Numbered from the stretch's first letter, positions 15,720 through 24,966 are shown. The stretch: DNA of 37,653 nt from Caldilineaceae bacterium (GCA_023384495.1 JAHDWG010000010.1:1-37653); one strand, 5' to 3'. The notes: generated by a model not told the origin, from the letters alone. A program made the numbers and translations.

Positions 15720-16901
15720 ATGCAACGACCCACCGATTCAGCGATCCCCGCAACAGAGACAGAACATCCCCCAGCCTGGGTGCTGGATCTCCTGTTGGGC
15801 ATCGCCGTTACCCTGGTCATCGCCCTCGTGATCAGCGCCGAGTATGGCGGGCAACAGGGGCCTGATCTGCTGGCCTATCTCTTTGCGTGTGGGTTTGGGG
15901 TGCTGATGTTGGCGCGGCGCCGCTACCCCGTACTCATCCTCGTGATCACTATGTTCTTGCTGTTTGCCTATTACACGCTGGGCTATCCCGCCATTGGGCT
16001 GGCTGTGCCGGTAGCCGCCGCGCTCTATTCGGCGGCTGAGCAGGGCCACATGACCGCCGCCGTGGTCGTCGGCCTCTTGCTGATCATTGTCTCGACCTAT
16101 TTTCGGCTTGACGAAGTCGAATCACTGGCCTACCTTTTGGTCTACGAACTTGTCTCAACGGTGGCGTTGATGGCTGCCGCCGTGGCCCTGGGGGACGGCG
16201 CCCGCACCCGCCGCGCCCTACGCGCCGAACAAGTGCAGACAGCCCGGCTAATCGAGCAGGAACATGCCTTGCGCGCTGAGCAGCGCGTGCAGGCGGAACG
16301 GATGCGCGTGGCGCGCGACCTGCACGATACAATCGGCCACAGCATCTCAGTGATCTCACTACACGCAGACGTAGCCCGCGAGGCGATCTGCAGAGACGAG
16401 GACCAGGCCCGCCAGGCGTTGGCCCAGATCCGGGCGACCACTTCTGAAGCGATGCGCGAGCTGCGCGCCACCGTCAAAGTGCTGCGCAACCCGACCACAG
16501 AGGGGCCAGAAAACAGCATTGCCTCGCTCGCCAACCTCCATGGCCTGATCACGCATACAAGGGCGAGCGGGTTGCAAGTTGCTGTGCATGTAACGGGCGA
16601 TCTGGCCTCGCTGCCTGCTACGGTGGACACTGCCACTTATCGCATTGTGCAGGAGGCATTGACCAACATCATGCGGCATGCCCAGGCCACCCAAGCGGAG
16701 TTGACCCTTGCGGTGGATGGCCAGACGCTGCGCCTACGGGTCAGCGACAATGGCCGCGCTACTCCCAACGCCATCACGCCGGGCAGCGGCATCACCGGGA
16801 TGCGCGAGCGCGCCCGATTGTTGGGGGGCGCACTCATCGCGCAGCCGCAGCCCGATGGCGGTTTTGCCGTCACGGCGTCGATTCCGCTTGAGGAGGCTTA
16901 A
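15720..16901 (+). CDS. NarL-family sensor histidine kinase
   Basis: A 393-residue kinase. Residues 20-155 hold about five or six membrane segments with no extracytoplasmic sensor domain. Then follow a coiled linker (RALRAEQVQTARLIEQEHAL), a HisKA_3 dimerisation helix with ARDLHDTIGHSIS (phospho-acceptor His202), and an HATPase with VQEALTNIMRHA (N box), VSDNG (G1) and GSGITGMRERARLLGG (G2). This is the DesK/NarX-type architecture, suggesting that the membrane bundle itself senses a membrane or membrane-soluble signal. The stop is 2 nt before the ATG of the response regulator. It diverges from the membrane protein/oxidase pair, which may be its target; that is inference. Confidence 0.93.
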   Translation: MQRPTDSAIPATETEHPPAWVLDLLLGIAVTLVIALVISAEYGGQQGPDLLAYLFACGFGVLMLARRRYPVLILVITMFLLFAYYTLGYPAIGLAVPVAAALYSAAEQGHMTAAVVVGLLLIIVSTYFRLDEVESLAYLLVYELVSTVALMAAAVALGDGARTRRALRAEQVQTARLIEQEHALRAEQRVQAERMRVARDLHDTIGHSISVISLHADVAREAICRDEDQARQALAQIRATTSEAMRELRATVKVLRNPTTEGPENSIASLANLHGLITHTRASGLQVAVHVTGDLASLPATVDTATYRIVQEALTNIMRHAQATQAELTLAVDGQTLRLRVSDNGRATPNAITPGSGITGMRERARLLGGALIAQPQPDGGFAVTASIPLEEA

Positions 16902-16903
16902 CC

Positions 16904-17563
16904 ATGATCACGGTGGTGTTGGTGGATGATCAACCCTTGGTGCGCGCCGGGCTGCGCACCCTGTTGGAGCGCGATCCAGCGATCCAGGTGATCGGCGAAG
17001 CGGAGAATGGGGAGAGCGGGGTGCGCCTAGTTCAGCAGACCAGGCCCGCGGTGGTCCTCATGGATATTCGCATGCCGGGGCTTGATGGGTTGGCCGCCAC
17101 CCGTCAGATCGTGGGCGACGTCAAACTCAATGGCGCTCGGGTCATCGTCTTGACCACGTTTGATGAGGATGAGCAAATCTACGAGGCAATCCGCTCTGGG
17201 GCGGCGGGGTATCTGCTCAAAGATAGCACACCCGACGAGCTGCGCCGGGCCGTGCATGTAGCCGCCGACGGCGAGGCGCTGCTGTCACCCTCGATCACAA
17301 AACGGGTGATGCAACAGTTGGCAACCGGCGCCGGCGCCACCAATCCGAGTCTGGTAGCCGGCCTCACTGAGCGCGAACAGGAGATCCTACGCCACATTGG
17401 CCTCGGCGAATCGAACGAAGAAATCGCCGCAAATTTGGTGATCAGCCCGGCCACCGCGCGCACCTATGTCAGCCGGCTGCTATCAAAGCTGGACGCCCGC
17501 GACCGTTCACAATTGGTCATCATTGCCTACGAAAGCGGCCTCGTCAAACCCGGCCAGGCATAA
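16904..17563 (+). CDS. NarL/FixJ-type response regulator
   Basis: A 219-residue two-domain regulator. The receiver has the acidic pair VDDQ (Asp8, Asp9), the phospho-acceptor Asp54 in VVLMDIRMPGLDG, the switch Thr in VIVLTTFDEDE and Lys in YLLKDSTPDELRRAV. The C-terminal LuxR/GerE helix-turn-helix is clear: LTEREQEILRHIGLGESNEE, then IAANLVISPATARTYVSRLL. It follows the kinase by 2 nt and is its cognate partner. A hairpin follows the stop at 17573-17622. Confidence 0.95.
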   Translation: MITVVLVDDQPLVRAGLRTLLERDPAIQVIGEAENGESGVRLVQQTRPAVVLMDIRMPGLDGLAATRQIVGDVKLNGARVIVLTTFDEDEQIYEAIRSGAAGYLLKDSTPDELRRAVHVAADGEALLSPSITKRVMQQLATGAGATNPSLVAGLTEREQEILRHIGLGESNEEIAANLVISPATARTYVSRLLSKLDARDRSQLVIIAYESGLVKPGQA

Positions 17564-17572
17564 ATAAAAGGA

Positions 17573-17622
17573 GCGGGTTGCAGTCAGACGCATTGCCACC
17601 CAGTTGCGCTGCCACAACCCGC
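17573..17622. terminator. Hairpin after the two-component pair
   Basis: GCGGGTTG (17573-17580) pairs with CAACCCGC (17615-17622), with partial pairing inside the 34-nt gap (GCAG/CTGC, ACGCA/TGCG). There is no T run, so if it terminates it is not a classical site. It lies between convergent genes. Confidence 0.4.
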
Positions 17623-17659
17623 CCCGCCCGGTGCTACCCCCGCGACCGAGCCGTGGGCG

Positions 17660-18703
17660 CTATCCCTGGTCAAACTCGATCCATACCTCACCCTGGCCAT
17701 CGGGCACGGTGAGTTGCACGTCCTGGCTATCGCGCTCGCCATTGCCATCGAGCACGTAGAGCATATACGAACCGGCTACATTGTTGCCGGGCAGATCGCT
17801 CAAGCCAATCTTGTACTCGTAATTATATTCGCCCAGCACCCCAGATTGGCGCACGTCGACCAGGCTGCGTGTGCCGTCGCCGATTGGCAACTTCTGGCCG
17901 TCTTTGAACATGGCCACAAAGTAGCTGCCCTGCGGCCGCCCACCGTCGCCGCTGTGCATAAACATCAATTGCAGCTTCAACTCCGTCCCCCCATTGGGAT
18001 GGAAGCGCGGGCCATTGCGGACCCGGAACTTACAGCCATCGCCGCCGATGTTGGCGCACGGGTCCGCCGCGGGTGGGGGGGCCTCGATCTGTGGTTCGGG
18101 TTCGGGCGTTGGCTCTGCCGGTGGGGGTGGCGCGGGTGTGGGCGCCTGGGCCACTGGCCGCGGCGGCAAGTCGGTCACCGCCGGCACATCTTCGGTATTC
18201 TCGGCGCGGGCCAGTTGGGCAAATACCCAAACTTGTTGGCCGTTAACACAACAGACCTGCCACCAGTCGCCAGCCTGTGTCTTGCCCGTGATCTCAAATT
18301 CCTGGCCGCGGGTGGCGTCGCCCGCCAGGCCGTAGTCGGTGCCCGGGCCAAGGCGAACGTTGATCTGCTCGGCGTCAATCGTCAAGCGGCCGCGTGGAGC
18401 GGGGGTTGCGGTCGGCTCCGGGGTCGGCGCCTCCACCACGTCAGGCGATGATTCTTCCGGCGGCGCCTCGGTGGGCGTCTCGGCCGGCGGCAACACGGCC
18501 ACGGTTGGGGGCGCTTCGGTTGCCGTCGGCGGGGCTTGATCGACCGCGGTCGGCGTGAAAGTCGGAACCAACTGGCGCACTTCGGCGGGGGGCGACGGGG
18601 CCGGACCAGGGCTGGGGGCAAAAAGCCGGCTACACCCACTCACCACCAATGCAACCCCGATCACCGCCGTCAAGAAAACGCCATTTGTCACGCGTACATT
18701 CAT
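17660..18703 (-). CDS. SH3-domain lipoprotein with Pro/Thr-rich linkers
   Basis: ATG 18703 has AAGGAG 6 nt upstream; the TTG six bases earlier is rejected. The 347-residue product starts with a lipoprotein signal ending VVSGC (Cys24). A 75-residue Pro/Thr/Glu linker follows. Then comes a bacterial SH3 domain with the marks [20 protein letters not shown] and [17 protein letters not shown], and a second Pro-rich linker. The C-terminal domain of about 120 residues ([20 protein letters not shown] to the end) is beta-rich with two close Cys and is not recognised. SH3b domains commonly bind peptidoglycan stems, so the protein may link membrane to wall. It stands alone on its strand. Confidence 0.88.
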   Translation of the reverse strand: MNVRVTNGVFLTAVIGVALVVSGCSRLFAPSPGPAPSPPAEVRQLVPTFTPTAVDQAPPTATEAPPTVAVLPPAETPTEAPPEESSPDVVEAPTPEPTATPAPRGRLTIDAEQINVRLGPGTDYGLAGDATRGQEFEITGKTQAGDWWQVCCVNGQQVWVFAQLARAENTEDVPAVTDLPPRPVAQAPTPAPPPPAEPTPEPEPQIEAPPPAADPCANIGGDGCKFRVRNGPRFHPNGGTELKLQLMFMHSGDGGRPQGSYFVAMFKDGQKLPIGDGTRSLVDVRQSGVLGEYNYEYKIGLSDLPGNNVAGSYMLYVLDGNGERDSQDVQLTVPDGQGEVWIEFDQG

Positions 18704-18901
18704 TAGCAACTCCTTATCCCGTGTCCTTCTGGCTCCACCTCGTGTGTCGCCATCTCCTATTGCGTCTGATCATTGCCCCAAGATTCTATCCAAAAGGTCG
18801 GTGATCGCCATAATCCACAAACGCTATGATCCGCCATGAGTCTCCACAGGCCAACACCGAATCAATGAACAGATCGATGCAACGTTCCACTGGCAGGCAG
18901 G

Positions 18902-20119
18902 TCAGCGCTGGGTAACAGCTGCTGCGATGCGGATGACGTCATATTCACCGCCGGCGGCTCGAATGTGCAAGACTTGACCAGGCGTTGACATGGCGGGGCT
19001 CGTCACCACCTCGCCATCTTCGCGCTGAACGATGCTATACCCGCGTTGGAGCACGGCATGGGGGCTAAGCGCGGCAAGCAGTAGGCGCAGGGCAGCCGTG
19101 CGTTGCGCCAGCCGGTCCAACTGTCGTTGGACCCGAAAGTGCAGGCGGATGGTGCGCTCCTCCAGGCGTTGGCGGCGCAGATCGAGCTGCCGCTGGGGCG
19201 CCAATCGCTGCAGGCGGCGTTCAACCTGCTCCACCATCGACCGCTCATCGGCAAGATGGGCAACGAGACCTTGCGCCAGACGTTGTCGCAGCGTGCGGAA
19301 TCGTTCGAGCATCTCGCTACGGTCCGGCGTGGCCGCGGCGGCCGCCGCCGATGGGGTCGGCGCCCGCAGATCGGCGACAAAATCCACCACCGTGGTATCT
19401 GTCTCATGGCCCACGCCGCTGATCACCGGGATGGGGCTGTCGGCCACGGCGCGCGCAACCGTCTCATCGTTGAAGGCCCAGAGGTCTTCAATCGCGCCGC
19501 CGCCACGAACGAGCAACAACGTGTCAATCGGCGCAACGGTTGCGCTATAGTGGGCGGCATTGGCCAACGCCGCCACAAGCTGTGCTGGCGCATCCGCCCC
19601 TTGCACCAATGAAGGGAAGAGAAGCACCTCGACCAGCGGCCAGCGCCCAGCCAGCACGCGCAAGACATCGCGCAGGGCCGCCGCATCGCGCGAGGTGATG
19701 ATGCCGAGCCGTCTTGGCGTCATGACAATCGGCCGCTTGCGGGCTGGGTCAAAGAGGCCAGCCGCATTCAGGCGCGCCTTGATCTGCTCAACCTGGTCAT
19801 ACAACTGGCCGCGCCCGGCGGGCAGAATCTGATTCACATAGAGCTGATATTGGCCTCGTTCGGGGTAGACACCAACATAGCCATGTGCTACAATCTGGTC
19901 GCCCTCTTTGGGCAGCCAGGATTGGCTCAGCGCCAAATTTTTCCACATAACGGCGCCAATGGCGGCGCCATCGTCCTTCAAACTAAAATAGACGTGGCCA
20001 CTTGCCGCGCGCTTCCAGTTGCTGACTTCACCCAGCACCCAGATATCGCGCAACAGTTCATCGCGTTCAAAAATCGCAACAATGTGGGTATTGAGCGCAG
20101 AGACGGGAATTGGTTTCAT
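18902..20119 (-). CDS. xseA: Exodeoxyribonuclease VII large subunit
   Basis: A 405-residue XseA. The N-terminal OB fold shows [20 protein letters not shown] and [18 protein letters not shown], with [20 protein letters not shown]. The catalytic core has the family signatures [39 protein letters not shown], and [20 protein letters not shown] with [11 protein letters not shown] long coiled-coil region and a C-terminal strand ([15 protein letters not shown]) complete it. The enzyme degrades single-stranded DNA together with many XseB small subunits. No xseB was seen next to it: the 190 bp downstream have no suitable frame, so xseB must lie elsewhere. AAGG 5 nt before ATG 20119 and a promoter at 20168-20196 support the start. 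Confidence 0.96.
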   Translation of the reverse strand: MKPIPVSALNTHIVAIFERDELLRDIWVLGEVSNWKRAASGHVYFSLKDDGAAIGAVMWKNLALSQSWLPKEGDQIVAHGYVGVYPERGQYQLYVNQILPAGRGQLYDQVEQIKARLNAAGLFDPARKRPIVMTPRRLGIITSRDAAALRDVLRVLAGRWPLVEVLLFPSLVQGADAPAQLVAALANAAHYSATVAPIDTLLLVRGGGAIEDLWAFNDETVARAVADSPIPVISGVGHETDTTVVDFVADLRAPTPSAAAAAATPDRSEMLERFRTLRQRLAQGLVAHLADERSMVEQVERRLQRLAPQRQLDLRRQRLEERTIRLHFRVQRQLDRLAQRTAALRLLLAALSPHAVLQRGYSIVQREDGEVVTSPAMSTPGQVLHIRAAGGEYDVIRIAAAVTQR

Positions 20120-20167
20120 AGGACCTTGTTCCGGGTGAGGTCAGGTGGGCCTTGCCTGTGACAGAAG

Positions 20168-20196
20168 ACTATACTATAGGACGGTTCCTCACGCAA
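20168..20196 (-). promoter_or_regulatory. Promoter of xseA
   Basis: Minus strand TTGCGT (20196-20191) and TATAGT (20173-20168) with 17-bp spacing, giving a leader of about 40 nt to the xseA start. Confidence 0.5.
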
Positions 20197-20374
20197 TTCC
20201 CACCCGAACATAGGTGCATCATAAACGAGGTTGTCGACGCGCAGAGCCAGCGCCTGTTGATACAGCGTAAGATTGAACCATGTTGAATCAAGGCCGAAAC
20301 AACTTGTGCTAAACAGGCCCAACGCCAGCGATGTCTGGCCGCCCGGCGCAGGGTGGCGGGGCAAGGAGGAGACT

Positions 20375-22009
20375 ATGATTCGCGCGTTTGTCGGCGCCAC
20401 ACGTCTGCTATTTACGGCAACAATTAGCGTGCTGTTGCTCTACGGCGCGCTCAGGATGACTGCACTGGGGGCAACCAGCGATGCCGCTGATCCATCGCCG
20501 TTACCGTTATCGGCGATTGCAAAGAGCGCAAACCGGGGGCCGGTTGCCAGCGCGCGGGTTGGCGAAATCCAAACCGTACACGCCCCGGCCATTGTTATCA
20601 CGGCCAGCGTTGGTCTCAATCCACACCAGTGTGCAACGTCCACTGCGGTCACGGTCACTGCCGGCGTTGAAGTCACCTTCTGTTATCTTGTCGCCAATAC
20701 AGGCGACGTGACCTTCACCGACCATCATATTGTGGACCCGGCATTGGGGCTGGATTTTCTGTTGCCTGATGAGTGGCTGACGCCGGTGGATGGGGTGCAG
20801 AGTGCGTTCTTTTTGACCGTTGCCAAGGAGCTGACGACTTCAGCGCTACACCACGTGACCTGGACCGCCACCAACGCGACGGGCGATGTCGCCGTTGCGG
20901 AGGATTCGACACGGGTCATCGTGCCCACTGTCCGGCTCACCCACACCGTGGGGCTTGACCCACACACTTGCGCCATCACAAATACGGTGACTGTCATGGC
21001 GAACACTATGGTCACGCACTGCTTTCAGGTTGAAAATACGAGCGACGTGACGTTCAGTTCCCATCGGGCTGCTAATTCGTCGGCGGAATCATCCCCCTTC
21101 GACTGGCTATCGACCCTTGAGCCGGGCGCCACGCTCTTCCTGACTGCGACAGAGCTTGTCACCACCACGACATCAAACATCTTCACGTGGACAGCCTTCG
21201 TCTCCGACCATCTCTATGCCGTCGCCACCGACCAGGCTACCCTCTTCGTCCCCGCCATCGATGTGCGCACCACCGTGGGTGACGACCCAGCGAACTGCGC
21301 CGACACCGATACGATTACCGCCACCGTCGGCGTCAATGTTACCTATTGTTACTACGTCTTCAATGTGGGCGGAACGCCGTTGACTCGCCTGTTGGTTGAC
21401 GATCTGGTGTTGGATGCCGAAACAATCGTGGTGAGCCAGACGCTGGCCGAAAACAACTGGCTGTGGTTCCTCGTAACGGCGCCCATCACCCAGACCACCG
21501 TCAACACAGTCACATGGACCGCACTCACCGCCGAAGGGCTGGCAGCCCGCGCTGCCGACGCAGCTTATGTCCACGCGCTCTCTTGGCTCAGTGCAACCGC
21601 CTTCTATGATGTCGATCGCGACGGCATCCAGTCGCCCATGGAGTATGGCGTCGAGAGTATCACCGTTACCCTTGACACGCCAATGGGCGTTCCCCTCAAG
21701 GTCGCCACCGACGACGAAGGGGCGGCAACGTTCCACGACCTCGTCAGCGGCCAATACACCGTCACCATCACAACCCGCGACCTGGACCCCCACTATACCG
21801 TCGCCGCCGCGGATCGCACGCAGGTGATCACCGTAACCGAAGCGAGTGGCTACACGGCGACCATTGCACTCTGGAGGCCCGACGAAACCGACAGCGACGG
21901 CGATGGCATCCCCGACTATATCGAAGGGATTGGGGACATCGATGATGACGGTCACCCCGATTATTTGGACCCCGACCAGTATCTCTTCCTGCCGTTGGTG
22001 CGCAGATAG
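20375..22009 (+). CDS. Secreted DUF11-like repeat protein with SdrD_B-like domain
   Basis: ATG 20375 has AAGGAGGA 5 nt upstream and is followed at once by a signal sequence; the 34 residues before it in the longer frame are rejected. The 544-residue product has three similar units of about 110 residues starting near 73, 186 and 295. Each opens with a V-G-x-[ND]-P-x-x-C stretch and has a second Cys exactly 17 residues after the first (86/103, 199/216, 308/325), then N-T-[GS]-D-V-T-F or a variant. These resemble DUF11-type surface repeats. Residues 405-465 are an SdrD_B/carboxypeptidase-regulatory-like domain (ATAFYDVDRDGIQSPMEYGV). Then come Asp-rich calcium loops (DSDGDGIPDY, DIDDDGHPDY) and the end YLFLPLVRR. 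It probably sits on or outside the cell surface. Confidence 0.85.
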   Translation: MIRAFVGATRLLFTATISVLLLYGALRMTALGATSDAADPSPLPLSAIAKSANRGPVASARVGEIQTVHAPAIVITASVGLNPHQCATSTAVTVTAGVEVTFCYLVANTGDVTFTDHHIVDPALGLDFLLPDEWLTPVDGVQSAFFLTVAKELTTSALHHVTWTATNATGDVAVAEDSTRVIVPTVRLTHTVGLDPHTCAITNTVTVMANTMVTHCFQVENTSDVTFSSHRAANSSAESSPFDWLSTLEPGATLFLTATELVTTTTSNIFTWTAFVSDHLYAVATDQATLFVPAIDVRTTVGDDPANCADTDTITATVGVNVTYCYYVFNVGGTPLTRLLVDDLVLDAETIVVSQTLAENNWLWFLVTAPITQTTVNTVTWTALTAEGLAARAADAAYVHALSWLSATAFYDVDRDGIQSPMEYGVESITVTLDTPMGVPLKVATDDEGAATFHDLVSGQYTVTITTRDLDPHYTVAAADRTQVITVTEASGYTATIALWRPDETDSDGDGIPDYIEGIGDIDDDGHPDYLDPDQYLFLPLVRR

Positions 22010-22043
22010 GGGCAGACGTGGTCGGTCTGTTTCGTGCTTAGAA

Positions 22044-22101
22044 ACCGAAGTAGCGACTTCAGTCACTCAGGCGTGAGGGCGACTGAAGTCGCTACTTCGG
22101 T
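22044..22101. repeat. Large palindromic intergenic repeat, family E
   Basis: A perfect 21-bp inverted repeat (22044-22064 and 22081-22101, beginning ACCGAAGTAGCGACTTCAG). It encloses a 16-nt loop that itself holds CTCA/TGAG, so nearly the whole 58 bp can fold into one hairpin. No T run follows. It lies 35 bp after the DUF11-like gene. Confidence 0.75.
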
Positions 22102-22224
22102 GAATCCCAAAATGTCAATGGTCGCACGACCAAACTGCGGTTATTTTGAAAACGCGTATTGGGACTCGGCCAAAGCTACACAGCTACTCTCGTTTTCAAA
22201 CCCAGTTGATTATAGGAGGTCAAT

Positions 22225-22257
22225 GGGGGACAGTTTTCCGGCGGGCGACTGTCCCCC
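22225..22257. repeat. Palindrome GGGGGACAGT / ACTGTCCCCC
   Basis: A 10-bp perfect inverted repeat with a 13-nt loop, about 70 bp upstream of the MocR promoter. It could be a dispersed repeat or an attenuator-like hairpin; the sequence does not decide. The rest of 22010-22418 holds no gene. Confidence 0.55.
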
Positions 22258-22328
22258 GTTGCTTCTCTGGGCTTACCCCACAGAGACAATGTCCCTATTT
22301 GTCCTGGTCGATTTCATCGAATTGTCTA

Positions 22329-22357
22329 TTGCAAGCCGGCAAGTTGGCCTTTATACT
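22329..22357 (+). promoter_or_regulatory. Promoter of MocR-type gene
   Basis: TTGCAA (22329-22334) and TATACT (22352-22357) with 17-bp spacing. The start point near 22363 lies downstream of the longest frame start (22146), which is therefore excluded. Confidence 0.6.
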
Positions 22358-22418
22358 TGCCGACTATCGCGTTGATTGTCCTAATATGAACCAGAATCGA
22401 TCCGACAGAGTGAATATC

Positions 22419-23897
22419 ATGTCCGTTTCCCTTCGGCTTGAGCGCAACAGCCCGGCAGCGCTCTATCAACAGATTGCCGACCAATTCAAGGATCAGATCA
22501 GCAACAATCGCTTGCCCGCAGGCGCGCGCCTGCCCACCATCCGTCGATTGGCGAACGACTTGGGCGTCACCCGCGTGACGGTGCAGAACGCATACGATGA
22601 ACTACGCGCCGACGGCTGGATCGAGGCGACAACCGGGCGCGGCACCTTCGTGAGCGAGCGCGTCAACTCGCGCGCAACGCTTCGCTCGGCCAGCCAGCCA
22701 GTGACGCCTGACGCCGTCATCAGCGACATGCTTCAGATTAACGAAATCGTGGGGTTGAGGTCGCTGGCGTCGGCGTCGCCCGACCCGCATCTCTTTCCCG
22801 CCGACGAGTTCTGGGGCGTCTTGGCCGAGTTGCGCGATGATGCGGCCACCATGGCCATGTATGGCGCTTCGCAGGGGGCGCCTGCGCTGCGGGTGGCGCT
22901 GGCCGATCTGCTGCGCGAGCGCGCCGTCGACGCCGCGCCCGACGAGATTCTCGTTACCGCTGGCGTGACGCAGGGGCTGGCGTTGGTGACGCAGGCGCTC
23001 TGCCGGCCAGGCGACGTGGTATTGGTGGAGCAGCCTACCTATGTCGGCTTTCTGCACACGCTCAAGGCGCAGGGCGTGCACGCCGTCGCCGTTCCCCTGG
23101 ACGAAGAAGGACCGCAGGTGGATGCGCTCGAACGGCTGGCTGCTCAACATCGGCCCCGGTATTTTTACACCATTCCGACCTTCCAAAACCCGACGGGCGT
23201 TACCCAGTCGCCGGCGCGGCGCCGTGCGCTGTTGGCGGTGGCCCTGCGCTATGGCTTCCTTGTGGTGGAAGACGATCTCTACGCCTGCGTCGCCTATGAT
23301 CAATCGCCCCCGCCGCCCCTGTTCGCCGAAGACAATTCGGCGTCGGTGGTCTATTTGAGCAGCTTCTCCAAAAGCCTGATGCCCGGGCTGCGCATTGGCT
23401 ACATGGTGGCGCCGGCGCCACTGCATTCGAAATTGCTCTCCTTGCGCCGCGCCCATGATCTGTGCAGCCCTACGCTGCTCCAATATGCCCTGGCGCGTTT
23501 CCTGGCCGGGGGCGGGCTGAAGAAGCACTTGCGCCGCGTCCTGCCGCTCTATCGAGAGCGGCGCGACGCCTATCTGGCCGCGATGCAGCATCATATGCCC
23601 GCGGGCGTTGAGTGGACGCGCCCCAGCGGCGGCTATTGCTCGTGGATTACGCTGCCCCAGCGGCGCGCATTTAGCAGCCTCTACCAGATGGCCATCCAGC
23701 ATGGCTGGGTCTTCACGCCCGGTGATGTGTTTCTGGCGGACCCCAGCGCCCATTACCACCTGCGTATCTGTTTTGGCAACCAATCCCCCACCGTAATCCG
23801 CAGCGGCGTGGAGGTGCTCAGCCGGCTGATCCGCACCGGCCTGAACGAGACCGACCGGACCCACAGCGAGACAGGTGACTGGGCGCCGCTCGTCTGA
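22419..23897 (+). CDS. MocR-type regulator (GntR winged helix plus aminotransferase fold)
   Basis: ATG 22419 is chosen because the protein then begins at the standard MocR start (MSVSLRLERNSPAALYQQIA); ATG 22386 is possible too. Residues 8-78 are a GntR winged helix with GARLPTIRRLANDLGVTRVT and EATTGRGTFV. Residues 110-480 are a fold-type I aminotransferase domain with TIPTFQNPTG, LVVEDDLY (Asp285/Asp286 region for the PLP nitrogen), and the PLP lysine in SSFSKSLMPGLRIG (Lys318). Proteins of this kind (PdxR, GabR, TauR) use the PLP domain as a sensor for amino compounds or PLP; some are annotated as aminotransferases. It precedes metabolic genes, including a true LysN-like aminotransferase at 26001, on the same strand. 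Confidence 0.9.
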   Translation: MSVSLRLERNSPAALYQQIADQFKDQISNNRLPAGARLPTIRRLANDLGVTRVTVQNAYDELRADGWIEATTGRGTFVSERVNSRATLRSASQPVTPDAVISDMLQINEIVGLRSLASASPDPHLFPADEFWGVLAELRDDAATMAMYGASQGAPALRVALADLLRERAVDAAPDEILVTAGVTQGLALVTQALCRPGDVVLVEQPTYVGFLHTLKAQGVHAVAVPLDEEGPQVDALERLAAQHRPRYFYTIPTFQNPTGVTQSPARRRALLAVALRYGFLVVEDDLYACVAYDQSPPPPLFAEDNSASVVYLSSFSKSLMPGLRIGYMVAPAPLHSKLLSLRRAHDLCSPTLLQYALARFLAGGGLKKHLRRVLPLYRERRDAYLAAMQHHMPAGVEWTRPSGGYCSWITLPQRRAFSSLYQMAIQHGWVFTPGDVFLADPSAHYHLRICFGNQSPTVIRSGVEVLSRLIRTGLNETDRTHSETGDWAPLV

Positions 23898-24063
23898 TGA
23901 CCCTTTCATTGTTTACGTTGCGGAGAACCACGCACACAAGCTACCCAGCAAAGCAGCGCATGACAAGGCTCATCAGCCAACAGGGTAGGTCGCCAGCCTG
24001 CAAGATGAGGCAAATCGGCGGCCACTCACACTTTGCAGCCATGAGCTATCGGAGGAATGCACG

Positions 24064-24876
24064 ATGAATGGAGCGCCACAGGCGAACACGGCCCGCTATA
24101 CGCCCGGCTATTCGGCTAATGCCGCCGCGTTTATGTCCAGTCGAACAGCCGAAAGCCATGCCGGTTTCTTCCTTCCCTATCTCCGGCCCGGCATGCGCGT
24201 ATTGGATTGCGGCTGCGGGCCGGGGACGATCACGTTAGACCTGGCCCGGCGTGTCCACCCTGGGTTTGTGACTGGGGTCGACATCGCCGCCGGGCAGATC
24301 GCGCTGGCCGAAGCGGCGGCGATCTATCAGGGGGTGGCGAATGTGCTGTTCCGGTCATGCAGTATCGAGCAGATGACGCCTGAGGATGAGCCCTATGACG
24401 CTGCCTTCTCGCACGCCTTGCTGGAACACCTGGCCGACCCGGTGGCCTCGCTGCGGCGCGTACGCTCATTGCTCAAGCCCGGCGGTGTCATCGGCGTCTG
24501 TAGCCCCGACTGGCGCGGCTTCCTCGTCGCCCCCGCACCGCCAGTGCTGACCGAGGCGCTCGCCTTTTATCAGCGGTTGCAGCGCGAAAATGGCGGCTCG
24601 GTGGACGCCGGCGGTCGGTTGGGCGAATGGCTGGAGCAAGCCGGATTCAGCAACGTGCGCATGGCGGCCCGCTACGAATGCTACGCCGACCTGCGCCTCA
24701 TCGGCGAATATCTGGCGCAGCGTATCGAGCAAGCCGAGGCCATTGATGGCGCTGTCACCAAAGGCTGGATCGACCCGGGCGACCCTCAGCGCTTGGCCCA
24801 GGCGCTGCGCATGTGGCAACGGCAGCCGTCGGGTCTTTTTGCTCAAGCCTGGGTCTCCGCTGTCGGTTGGGCCTGA
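24064..24876 (+). CDS. Class I SAM-dependent methyltransferase
   Basis: A 270-residue UbiE-like methyltransferase. The SAM-binding motif I is VLDCGCGPGTITLDLA (residues 46-61), followed by VTGVDIAAGQIALAEAAA, the acidic post-I loop. Motif II is in YDAAFSHALLEHLADP and motif III in LLKPGGVIGVCSPDW. The C-terminal cap (residues 150-270), with an aromatic-rich stretch, decides the substrate, which cannot be told. GGAGGA 8 nt before ATG 24064 gives a strong start. It is 90 nt upstream of the PhzF-like gene and may share its mRNA. Confidence 0.92.
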   Translation: MNGAPQANTARYTPGYSANAAAFMSSRTAESHAGFFLPYLRPGMRVLDCGCGPGTITLDLARRVHPGFVTGVDIAAGQIALAEAAAIYQGVANVLFRSCSIEQMTPEDEPYDAAFSHALLEHLADPVASLRRVRSLLKPGGVIGVCSPDWRGFLVAPAPPVLTEALAFYQRLQRENGGSVDAGGRLGEWLEQAGFSNVRMAARYECYADLRLIGEYLAQRIEQAEAIDGAVTKGWIDPGDPQRLAQALRMWQRQPSGLFAQAWVSAVGWA

Positions 24877-24966
24877 ACCGATGGCGGCTGATTCGGCCTG
24901 TCAAAGGTGCGACGCATCTGGCCCAACGCTGTGCTTTCGACCAATACTGAATGTCAGGAGAGGAAT

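Noticed and set aside
22602-23909. 435-residue open frame on the minus strand
   Set aside because: Antisense to the MocR-type gene; composition is Arg/Gln/His-rich and shows no domain.
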